NCBI GenBank assembly: GCA_035654835.1
Contig: DASRVZ010000206.1
Span: 1 to 42,022, forward strand
Source of the DNA: UBA4719 sp035654835
Lineage (GTDB): Bacteria; Actinomycetota; Actinomycetes; Actinomycetales; Dermatophilaceae
Length of the DNA: 42,022 nt
Reading direction: 5' to 3'
Part shown: positions 9,322-16,501 of the stretch, piece by piece
Position numbering within the stretch: the first letter of the stretch is position 1
Layout of the letters: each line of letters opens with the position of its first letter
Position numbers and translations under genes: made by a program
The notes under the pieces: generated by a model
Databases searched by the model: none
Seen by the model: the letters and a program-made list of their open reading frames with translations, nothing else
Told to the model about the DNA's origin: nothing

Positions 9322-10119
9322 ATGGACAAAGTCGTTTCCAACGCTGCCACTGCCGTCGCCGGGATCGTCGACGGCTCCTCAATCTCCGTGGGCGGTTTCG
9401 GCCTCTGCGGGGTCCCGAGCGTGCTCATCGCCGAGCTGCACAAGAGCGGTGTCACCAATCTCGAGGCCGTCTCGAACAACTGCGGAGTCGATGACTGGGG
9501 ATTGGGGATCCTTCTGAAGGACAAACGGATCCGCCGGATGATCGCGTCCTACGTGGGCGAGAACAAGGAGTTCGAGCGTCAGTTCCTCTCCGGTGAGCTC
9601 GAGGTCGAGCTCACCCCGCAGGGCACGCTGGCCGAGAAGCTGCGGGCCGGTGGGGCCGGCATACCGGCGTTCTTCACTGCGACAGGCGTCGGCACCCAGA
9701 TCGCCGACGGCGGTGTGCCGTGGCGATACGCCCCCGACGGCTCGATCGCCAAGGCGTCTCCCCCGAAGGAGACCCGCGAGATGGAATGGCACGGCAAGAC
9801 GTTGACGTTCGTGCTCGAGAACGCGATCGCCACCGACTTTGCCCTGGTCCGGGCCTGGAAGGGCGACCGGCACGGCAACCTGGTGTTCCGTCAGTCCGCT
9901 CGCAACTTCAACCCCCTGGCTGCGATGGCCGGGCGGATCACGATCGCCGAGGTCGAGCACCTGGTCGACCCGGGCGAGATCGACCCCGACGCGGTTCACC
10001 TTCCGGGCATCTACGTCCAGCGGGTCCTGCCGCTGACTGCCGAACAAGCCGCCGACAAACGCATTGAACGCCGCACGGTCCAGCCCAAGCCCGACGCACT
10101 GAACGGAGGCCACCACTGA
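9322..10119 (+). CDS. scoA: 3-oxoacid CoA-transferase subunit A
   Basis: The protein has 265 residues. It is the alpha subunit of a family I CoA-transferase (succinyl-CoA:3-ketoacid type), which moves CoA between carboxylates in ketone-body or branched-chain breakdown. The conserved opening is seen (ISVGGFGLCGVPSVLI, then NNCGVDDWGLGILL), as are GAGIPAFFTATGVGT and the late AGRITIAEVEHLVDPGEID. The ATG at 9322 is chosen because the subunit family starts at this point (DKVVSNAATAVAG). An ATG at 9280 would add a tail without family resemblance. It overlaps the beta subunit by one base (TGATG), implying coupled translation. Confidence 0.93.
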   Translation: MDKVVSNAATAVAGIVDGSSISVGGFGLCGVPSVLIAELHKSGVTNLEAVSNNCGVDDWGLGILLKDKRIRRMIASYVGENKEFERQFLSGELEVELTPQGTLAEKLRAGGAGIPAFFTATGVGTQIADGGVPWRYAPDGSIAKASPPKETREMEWHGKTLTFVLENAIATDFALVRAWKGDRHGNLVFRQSARNFNPLAAMAGRITIAEVEHLVDPGEIDPDAVHLPGIYVQRVLPLTAEQAADKRIERRTVQPKPDALNGGHH

Positions 10120-10757
10120 TGGCCCTAGATCGTGAGCAGATGGCCGCCCGCGCCGCCGCCGAGCTCTCCGATGGTGACTACGTCAACCTCGGGATCGGCC
10201 TGCCAACGTTGGTGCCGCAATATGTCCCCGAGGACGTTGAGCTGGTTCTGCAGTCCGAGAACGGCATCCTGGGAGTCGGCGCCTATCCCGTTGATGGGGA
10301 AGAGGATGCGGACCTGATCAACGCCGGCAAGGAGACCGTCACCCTGCGGCCGGGCGCGTCCTTCTTCGACTCCGCGACCAGCTTCGGGATGATCCGCGGT
10401 GGCAAGGTCGACGCAGCCATCCTGGGTGCGATGCAGGTCTCCGCCGACGGCGACATCGCCAACTGGATGATCCCCGGCAAGATGGTCAAGGGCATGGGCG
10501 GCGCGATGGACCTGGTCCACGGCGCCAAGAAGGTCATCGTCCTGATGGAGCACGTCGCCAGGGACGGCACCCACAAGATCGTTCAGGAGTGCTCGCTGCC
10601 CCTGACCGGCAAGCAGGTCGTCCAGCGCATCATCACCGACCTGTGCGTCATGGATGTCACCGACCACGGACTGGTGCTGCGCGAGCTCGCCGACGGTGTC
10701 ACCGAGGACGACATCCGAGCAGCGACCGGACCCGACTTCACCGTCGAGCTCGGCTAG
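10119..10757 (+). CDS. scoB: 3-oxoacid CoA-transferase subunit B
   Basis: The protein has 212 residues, the usual size of a separate beta subunit. It carries QSENGILGVGAY, whose glutamate (E47) is the residue that forms the glutamyl-CoA thioester in this family. VNLGIGLPTLVPQYV precedes it, and GGKVDAAILGAMQVSADGDI and GKMVKGMGGAMDLVHGAKK follow. It works as a heteromer with the subunit encoded just upstream. GGAGG at 10105-10109 inside the end of scoA serves its ATG. Its TAG stop overlaps the stop of the converging methyltransferase gene in the shared sequence CTAG at 10754-10757. Confidence 0.93.
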   Translation: MALDREQMAARAAAELSDGDYVNLGIGLPTLVPQYVPEDVELVLQSENGILGVGAYPVDGEEDADLINAGKETVTLRPGASFFDSATSFGMIRGGKVDAAILGAMQVSADGDIANWMIPGKMVKGMGGAMDLVHGAKKVIVLMEHVARDGTHKIVQECSLPLTGKQVVQRIITDLCVMDVTDHGLVLRELADGVTEDDIRAATGPDFTVELG

Positions 10758-11791
10758 GGCGACGTCGGCGTGGGCGCGACAACCCACGCCGCCTGATCGC
10801 CTCGACCCTCGCTGTTGAGAGCGGCTGCCTGCTTCTCCCAATCCTGGAGCTGAGCCCTCGAGAACGGGGCATCGCGCGGCTTCACCATCACCGAGCGCCG
10901 GTCCATGAGCGGTATGCCGCGCAGGTTCTGCTCGCTGCCCCAGAACTGGAAGCCGGTCGAGTCGTCATCGACCGATACGACGGTCGCTCCCGCTCGCTCG
11001 CTGAGACGGTCCACCCCTGCCCGGGAGAACACCACGAGGTGACGAGGCGCCTCGAGCTGCATCCACGCGGCGCCATACGTCTCGAACGCCTGGCCAGAAG
11101 GCGTGGGCATCCGGATCAGCACCCGACCTCCAGGGGTGAGACGTCCCAGCGCCGCCCGAAGGCTGGCTTCGGGATCGGGGAGGTGCTCGAAGCTGTGGTG
11201 GAACATGATCAGGTCGTAGCGCCCCTCGACCTCGCTGAGGTCCTGCCGCCGCAAACGCCCGCCGGTGCTCAGGTCCCGCTCGTCGGACAGGAACGGGTCG
11301 ATACCTGTCACATCCTTCACCCCGGCCAATCCGAGCGCGAAGACCAGCATTCCCGATCCGCATCCGACGTCGAGGACCCGCGTCTGTCTTCCGTTGACCA
11401 GCCCGGCCCTGCGGATCGAGCGAAGGACCGAGACCAGCGTCCGCAGCCGTCGGCGCGGAACAACCGCTGTGGCTGCGCCGGAAACCAGTCCTCGACCCCA
11501 CAGAACCGATCCGATAACCACCCGTGCGAACTGACGAACGCCCTGTGCCCCCAACGCTTTCTCAGGGTCCAGCTCCACCGAGTAGTAGTTCTTCGGGTAG
11601 TACGTCGCCATGTCTTCGGGGACCGCGATCAAGGCGAGGCTGCCGCAGTCGGCGCACACCGAGTACTCGAAATCCGCCTGGAGGCCAAACATGTTCTCGC
11701 GAGCCGTGAGCACGCGGTCCATCGAGGTGCTCAGGCAGGCCGGACAGCGATGGGCGGCCGCGCTGGCATGGGCTGCGCGGGCTTCAGGCAC
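10754..11791 (-). CDS. Class I SAM-dependent methyltransferase with N-terminal zinc-finger-like region
   Basis: The protein has 345 residues. Four cysteines near the N-terminus (CPAC and CADCG, about 16-19 and 45-49) could bind zinc, as in sugar C-methyltransferase relatives. The Methyltransf_23-type core has motif I VLDVGCGSGMLVFALG and later FHHSFEHLPDPEASLRAAL and LTPGGRVLIRMPTP. Proteins of this build often sit in polysaccharide clusters and methylate nucleotide sugars or glycan ends. The GTG at 11791 lies within the end of the epimerase gene (8-base overlap), with GGAGAG upstream. It is the last gene of a five-gene minus-strand cluster. The substrate is unknown. Confidence 0.85.
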   Translation of the reverse strand: MPEARAAHASAAAHRCPACLSTSMDRVLTARENMFGLQADFEYSVCADCGSLALIAVPEDMATYYPKNYYSVELDPEKALGAQGVRQFARVVIGSVLWGRGLVSGAATAVVPRRRLRTLVSVLRSIRRAGLVNGRQTRVLDVGCGSGMLVFALGLAGVKDVTGIDPFLSDERDLSTGGRLRRQDLSEVEGRYDLIMFHHSFEHLPDPEASLRAALGRLTPGGRVLIRMPTPSGQAFETYGAAWMQLEAPRHLVVFSRAGVDRLSERAGATVVSVDDDSTGFQFWGSEQNLRGIPLMDRRSVMVKPRDAPFSRAQLQDWEKQAAALNSEGRGDQAAWVVAPTPTSP

Positions 11792-12824
11792 GACGAGCGC
11801 TCTCCGCCCAGCCCGCTTGGAGCTTGCGTTGCAGATCGGCAGCCGTGGCGGCGATCCCGACAGGCAGGGGGGTGAGCGTGCGTCGATCGAGGTCGGGCCA
11901 GACCCGGGACCGAAGACTCAGATCCTTGGCCTGAAGCGCTGCGACCGGCGATGCCCCGAGCACGACGCGCGGTGATCTCTTGAAGATCCGGCGCATCTCG
12001 CCGATCACGGCGCCGATGGTGATGGCCCGCTGGGAGGCCAGGATCTTGGTGGTGACCAACCGGGTGCCCTCGCCGGTCACCGACCCGGAAGCCGACTCGG
12101 TATCCACGCCGCTGCCCTGCTGCGTCGCAGACCGTTCCTGATGCAAGCGCGCCAGCCCTTCCACGATCAGCTCGGCGCAGTCAGGAGCGAAGAAGTAGTC
12201 GCGCAGGGTGTCGAGTGAGACGTAGATCGACACGGGCTGACCGGTGAGGTGGCTCCGACAGATCTGGGAGATAAGACCCTGGGCCTTGGCAAGGTTCTGG
12301 CCCGGGCCATAGAGATTGGCGATGCGGCCGATCAGCGACGGCGTGCCGGTCCGGCGGCTCCAGGCTGTGACCAGAGCCTCGGCATCGAGCTTGGCCTGGC
12401 CATAGGCGCCCAGGGGGCGAACGGGGGACGACTCGTCATAAGGAGGAGCGCCCACACCGGCGTAGACGCCACCTGCGGAGGAGGCGAAGAAGAACGCGCC
12501 GTCGCTCCCATTCGGAGCAGCAGCAAGCGCTTCAAGCGTCTCCCCCAAGGCAGCCAGCTCCAGCCGCAGCGCCTGCCCCGAGCTGTCAGTGACCCCCGCG
12601 CCGGCGCACCACGCCACCGACCACGGCCGGTCACCGGCTTCGCGCAAGAACTCGCCCACCTGATGGCGCAGGTCGTCCGCGCCGGCATGTGGCGCCGACC
12701 ATGCGATGGGCTCGGGCGGGCGCCAGCGCACCGCCGGCTGGAACGCGGCTTCGAGGTTCTGGCCAAGCAGTCCCCCGCGTCCGATGACCCAGGTCAGCGG
12801 GGGCGCCGACGGCACAGCGGTCAC
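11784..12824 (-). CDS. NAD-dependent epimerase/dehydratase-like SDR protein
   Basis: The protein has 346 residues, the size of an extended short-chain dehydrogenase. The N-terminal nucleotide-binding motif is GRGGLLGQN, a somewhat altered GxxGxxG. The active-site pattern is YGQAKLDAEALV (Tyr-x3-Lys), preceded by FFASSAGGVYAG where the catalytic Ser/Thr is expected. IANLYGPGQN follows, as in sugar epimerases. The C-terminal part is divergent, so the sugar substrate cannot be named. The GTG start overlaps the upstream GT2 stop (GTGA, four bases). It probably makes or edits a nucleotide sugar for the neighbouring glycosyltransferases. Confidence 0.8.
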   Translation of the reverse strand: MTAVPSAPPLTWVIGRGGLLGQNLEAAFQPAVRWRPPEPIAWSAPHAGADDLRHQVGEFLREAGDRPWSVAWCAGAGVTDSSGQALRLELAALGETLEALAAAPNGSDGAFFFASSAGGVYAGVGAPPYDESSPVRPLGAYGQAKLDAEALVTAWSRRTGTPSLIGRIANLYGPGQNLAKAQGLISQICRSHLTGQPVSIYVSLDTLRDYFFAPDCAELIVEGLARLHQERSATQQGSGVDTESASGSVTGEGTRLVTTKILASQRAITIGAVIGEMRRIFKRSPRVVLGASPVAALQAKDLSLRSRVWPDLDRRTLTPLPVGIAATAADLQRKLQAGWAESARRA

Positions 12825-13834
12825 GACGTGCCAGGCATCTTGTGTTCGCGTCGTCCCAATGGCCCGTCCTTCGGGTCGCCGACGATGAGATAGAGCGGTT
12901 TGCCCATGGCCATGCTGACCGCGACCCCGACGTACTCCGCAATGACACCGAGCGAGAACAGGATCGCGCCGGTACTCACCAGCACCAAGACCATCGTGGA
13001 GGTCCAGCCCTGGGGTACCGCGTCCGTGGTGAAACGGACAACCAGCAGATAGATCGCGTAGGAGATGCCCCCGAGGGCGAAGAGGGCGCCCAGGGCACTG
13101 ACCATGCGAAGTGCGCGGGTGCCGCTGGACAGCACCAGGTGCCAGAAGTGGGACAGCAGCGCCCTGGTGGAGTAGCCCGACCGTCGAGCTCCCTCATCGC
13201 GCAGCCGCACCGGGCACGATGCTGTGGGGCCGGCCACCCAACCCATGGCGACGTCGAGGTAAACCCCCGAGCCGGCATACGCCGCAACGCTTCGACCGAT
13301 CTCGCCCAGGACCAGACGGTAGCTCTGGAAGACTCCGTCGCTGTTGCCGGTCAGGAACGTGGAGAAGACCCACTTGGCCAGTCGCGAGGTGCCGTTGCGC
13401 AGCATGTTGTGTGGCGGGGTGTTGACCGGATCGGCGTAGACCAGCTGCGAGCCCTGGCTCAGTGCGACGTCCAGGAAGCCGCCGATGTCGGACGGGTCGT
13501 GTTGGCCGTCCTCATCCATGGTCACGATCCAGTCGCCACTGGAGGACGCCATGCCGGCCAGGGTCGCGGGGTGCTGGCCGAAGTTGCGGCTCAGCCAGAC
13601 CGGGCGGATGAAGTCGTGCGTTGCCGCGAGCTGACGAATCACCTCGTCGGAACGGTCGGGGCCCTTGTCGTGCACCAGGAGCACCTCGGTGACCTGGAAC
13701 TCATGACCGTCCTTGGTCAGGGTCGGCACGGCGAGCAGCGCGATCTCCTCGACCAGGGGCCCGAGGGTGTGCTCACCCTGATAGACGGGGATCACGATCG
13801 AGACGCGGTGCAGCGTTCGCCCAACTGAGTTCAT
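12821..13834 (-). CDS. Family 2 glycosyltransferase with C-terminal membrane anchor (polyprenyl-phosphate sugar synthase type)
   Basis: The protein has 337 residues. A GT2 catalytic domain of the DPM1/GtrB type opens with VSIVIPVYQGEHTLGPLVEE. It has DEDGQHDPSDI as the metal/substrate-binding acidic block, and SRNFGQHPATLAGMASS. Two hydrophobic segments follow near residues 235-260 and 275-300, as in GtrB/ArnC enzymes that load a sugar onto undecaprenyl phosphate on the cytoplasmic face. A GtrA-type protein is encoded in the same cluster, and such pairs translocate or use the lipid-linked sugar. It starts at the ATG at 13834 after a 96-base gap, with only a weak ribosome binding site. Confidence 0.88.
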   Translation of the reverse strand: MNSVGRTLHRVSIVIPVYQGEHTLGPLVEEIALLAVPTLTKDGHEFQVTEVLLVHDKGPDRSDEVIRQLAATHDFIRPVWLSRNFGQHPATLAGMASSSGDWIVTMDEDGQHDPSDIGGFLDVALSQGSQLVYADPVNTPPHNMLRNGTSRLAKWVFSTFLTGNSDGVFQSYRLVLGEIGRSVAAYAGSGVYLDVAMGWVAGPTASCPVRLRDEGARRSGYSTRALLSHFWHLVLSSGTRALRMVSALGALFALGGISYAIYLLVVRFTTDAVPQGWTSTMVLVLVSTGAILFSLGVIAEYVGVAVSMAMGKPLYLIVGDPKDGPLGRREHKMPGTS

Positions 13835-13843
13835 CGGGCGGCT

Positions 13844-13879
13844 GTGGTCATCGAGCTTCGAACTGGCGTGGTCATCGAG
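13844..13879. repeat. Two 12-base direct repeats upstream of the GT2 gene
   Basis: GTGGTCATCGAG occurs at 13844-13855 and 13868-13879, spaced 24 bases apart. The pair lies 10-45 bases in front of the minus-strand ATG at 13834, in the only sizeable gap of this cluster. It could be an operator or simply leftover duplication. Confidence 0.4.
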
Positions 13880-13930
13880 TCGGACACGGTCGTGAGCCTA
13901 GTCCAGCCGTTGCCATCGCCGACCCGGATC

Positions 13931-14797
13931 TCATGGTCTGGGGGCTGGTGTCGACGCGTGCATCCGACGCCCCACCCAGACGTATGCCAGACGCCGCACG
14001 AAGGCCATCGCCCGTGCCATGGCGTCACCTCGCCACAGGTCCGCGCGGCTCAGCAACCCGGGCGCGTCATCGGCCAGCTGGTGGTGGAACCCGATCACCT
14101 GGTCGGACTGAGCGCGCGCCAGGTGCACACTCCATTGCGAGCTGCTGAGCCGAAACGCCGCGAGCGCCTTATCGATGCCGAAGAAGTCGCCGGTCAGCAG
14201 GACCTTGACGTAGGTGGCCTCGTCGATCACGAACGGATGACGGACGTCCCATCCGCCCGCGCGGATGAGGGCCTCACGTCGGATCAGCACACAGGCCGGC
14301 TCTCCGAAGATGTTGGCGCCGGCCACAACGGTATGCCGTGCCGCCATCCTGCCCGGCACGCGCCCAGCAAGTCCGGCGAGGCCCCGGCGACTGGTCACGA
14401 TTCCGCCGCGAGCGTCGATGAGGTCGCGTTGGGCAGCCACCAGAACGACCGACGGGTGGGCGTCCAGGGCGGCGACCTGGTCGCGAAGGCAGTCCGGATA
14501 GATGACGTCGTCCCCGCACACCAGCTTGACCAGCCCGCCCCGAGCCTCGGCGGTGACCCGCTCCCAGTTACGTGGCGCCCCCCCGCCGGCCTCGGTCTGA
14601 AGCAGTCTGACCCGTGGATCTCCGGCGTACGGCTGGAGCAGCTGCCACGTCCCGTCTGAGCTGGAATGGTCGGCCACCACCAGCTCGAAGTCCGCGAAGG
14701 TCTGGGCCAGGATCGAGTCCATCGTGGCCTCGATGAAGCTGGCGTTGTTGAACGACGGCACGACGACCGACACGCGTGGAGTTACGTCGCCCGTCAC
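13931..14797 (-). CDS. Family 2 glycosyltransferase, soluble
   Basis: The protein has 288 residues. It opens with the GT-A fold start VSVVVPSFNNASFIEATMDS and has the nucleotide-binding VVADHSSSDGTW and a GDDVIYPDCLRDQVAAL segment, where the DxD-like acidic residues lie. WDVRHPFVIDEATYVKVLL later supplies the usual ED-type acceptor region. No membrane segment is seen. It probably adds a sugar to a lipid-linked glycan in the cytoplasm. The GTG start overlaps the GtrA stop by four bases (GTGA), so the two are translationally coupled. Confidence 0.85.
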   Translation of the reverse strand: MTGDVTPRVSVVVPSFNNASFIEATMDSILAQTFADFELVVADHSSSDGTWQLLQPYAGDPRVRLLQTEAGGGAPRNWERVTAEARGGLVKLVCGDDVIYPDCLRDQVAALDAHPSVVLVAAQRDLIDARGGIVTSRRGLAGLAGRVPGRMAARHTVVAGANIFGEPACVLIRREALIRAGGWDVRHPFVIDEATYVKVLLTGDFFGIDKALAAFRLSSSQWSVHLARAQSDQVIGFHHQLADDAPGLLSRADLWRGDAMARAMAFVRRLAYVWVGRRMHASTPAPRP

Positions 14798-15306
14798 CTC
14801 TGCGACCTGTCGGAGGCAGGGTCATCAGATGACGACCGACGGCGGAACGAGTAGTGCTTGTGACCCACCCAGCTCATCACCGAGGTGACGAACACGATCA
14901 GGGCCTGCGCCAAAAGCACTGGCAGATCAGCGATCTCGACCAACAACGGCAGCAGCACGAAGTTGACGGCCAACGCCGAGAGATAGACCGTCTCGAACCG
15001 CCAGAGGTCTGACAGCACATGCCCGCGGACCCGGAAGACGGCGAACCGATAGAGGACGAAGGCGACGAGGACGCTGACGACGTGAGCGCAGGCCAAGGCC
15101 GCAAGGTAGCTCCACGGCCTGCCCCACCGATCGCCAACGGCCCACAGGAACGCGGCGAAGAAGCCAAAGCCGACGACCGTGTTGATCGCCCCGACTGCAA
15201 TGAACGCGACCCGCTGGTCCCGGATAAGACGCAGCAGCAGACCTGGGGGACCCGACATGCCGCCGGGCGGCGCCGCCTCAGGGCTCACTCCACGATCCAG
15301 ACCCAT
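14794..15306 (-). CDS. GtrA-like membrane protein
   Basis: With the ATG at 15306 the protein has 170 residues and four hydrophobic segments. The family signature begins with QRVAFIAVGAINTVVGFGFF, followed by SVLVAFVLYRFAVFR, and ends in SVMSWVGHKHYSFRRR. GtrA proteins help move or use polyprenyl-linked sugars. The DPM1-type GT2 in this cluster is the likely partner. ATGs at 15348 and 15393 are also in frame; I chose 15306 because it leaves a normal short cytoplasmic lead and has GAGA upstream. It is divergent from pseI, leaving 87 bases for promoters in both directions. A basic tail ends the protein. Confidence 0.85.
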   Translation of the reverse strand: MGLDRGVSPEAAPPGGMSGPPGLLLRLIRDQRVAFIAVGAINTVVGFGFFAAFLWAVGDRWGRPWSYLAALACAHVVSVLVAFVLYRFAVFRVRGHVLSDLWRFETVYLSALAVNFVLLPLLVEIADLPVLLAQALIVFVTSVMSWVGHKHYSFRRRSSSDDPASDRSQR

Positions 15307-15393
15307 GGGTCCATTTCTCTCATACTCCTGCCGTAATCGTTGCTTCATGGCGCCGCGGAGCCGACGGCCGCCCACCAACGTAGGCTGAAGCAC

Positions 15394-16467
15394 GTGACCT
15401 CAAATCGTTCAGCAACTCCATCAGTGTGCATCGGATCGCACACGATCAGCCGCGATCAACGCCCCTTTGTCATTGCCGAGATGTCGGGAAACCACAACGG
15501 CGACCTCGGCCGTGCTCTGCAGATCGTCGATGCGGTGGCCGAGACCGGCGCCCAGGCACTGAAGATCCAGACGTACACGCCGGACACCATCACCATCGAT
15601 GTCGACACTCCTGCGTTTCGTATCACCGATGGTCACCGGCTGTGGGGCGGGCGGAACCTGTACCAGCTGTACCAGGAGGCGCACACGCCGTGGGAGTGGC
15701 ACAAACCCATCTTCGACCGGGCTCGGGAGAAGGGGCTCCTGCCGTTCTCGAGCCCGTTCGACCCGACGGCCATCGCCTTCCTCGAGGATCTCGGGGTCGA
15801 GGTCTACAAGACGGCATCGGCCGAGATCGTGGACCTGCCGCTGATCCGCGAGATCGCCGGCACCGGCAAACCGATCATCATGTCCACCGGCATGGCGACC
15901 CTGCGCGAGATCGACGCGGCCGTCAACGCCGCGCGCGACGGCGGCTGCTCGCAGCTGGTCCTGCTGGCCTGCACGTCGTCATACCCGGCGTTGCCGCAAG
16001 ACACCCACCTGAGCAACATCGCGTTGTTCGAGCAGGCCTTCGGCGTCCCGGTCGGCCTGTCCGACCACACCCGCGGGATCGGTGTCTCCATCGCAGCAGT
16101 GGCATTGGGCGCCGTCTGCATCGAGAAGCACGTGACCATGGACCGCGCCGACGGCGGTGTCGACTCGGATTTCTCCCTGAACCCGGGCGAGCTCGCCCAG
16201 CTGACCCGCGAGGCGGAGGCCGCGCGACTCTCCTCGATGAGCCCGCCCAAGGTGGGTCCGTCCGAGTCCGAGCAGGCCGTGCTGCGACTTCGTCGGTCGC
16301 TGTATGTCGTGGCTGACGTCAGGTCCGGCGACCTCGTGACCCGCGAGAACGTGCGCTCTATCCGCCCGTCAGGTGGTCTTGCCACCGACCAGATCGAGAT
16401 CACCCTGGGCCGGACCTTCCGACAGGACGTGTCGCGCGGCACGCCACTGACGTGGGACCTGATCTGA
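15394..16467 (+). CDS. pseI: Pseudaminic acid synthase
   Basis: The protein has 357 residues. It is an N-acetylneuraminate synthase-family enzyme that condenses phosphoenolpyruvate with the 6-deoxy-diacetamido sugar released by PseG to make pseudaminic acid. FVIAEMSGNHNGD near the N-terminus, with AEMS as typical of PseI, and WGGRNLYQLYQEAHTPWEWH separate it from sialic or legionaminic acid synthases. A TIM-barrel core (KTASAEIVDLPLI, STGMATLREID, GLSDHTRGIGV, EKHVTMDR) leads to a C-terminal SAF antifreeze-like domain (about 300-357, with RRSLYVVADVRSGD). The GTG at 15394 is chosen since upstream in-frame codons add unrelated residues. It stands apart from the other pse genes, about 5 kb from pseG-pseH, on the opposite strand. 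Confidence 0.93.
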   Translation: MTSNRSATPSVCIGSHTISRDQRPFVIAEMSGNHNGDLGRALQIVDAVAETGAQALKIQTYTPDTITIDVDTPAFRITDGHRLWGGRNLYQLYQEAHTPWEWHKPIFDRAREKGLLPFSSPFDPTAIAFLEDLGVEVYKTASAEIVDLPLIREIAGTGKPIIMSTGMATLREIDAAVNAARDGGCSQLVLLACTSSYPALPQDTHLSNIALFEQAFGVPVGLSDHTRGIGVSIAAVALGAVCIEKHVTMDRADGGVDSDFSLNPGELAQLTREAEAARLSSMSPPKVGPSESEQAVLRLRRSLYVVADVRSGDLVTRENVRSIRPSGGLATDQIEITLGRTFRQDVSRGTPLTWDLI

Positions 16468-16501
16468 GCTCATCTGGTCTAGTCGCTCGAGCCACCGCGG
16501 C

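Noticed and set aside
8195..9517. Plus-strand open frame opposite the acyltransferase and crossing into scoA
   Set aside because: It is a high-GC antisense artefact and crosses a real gene start.
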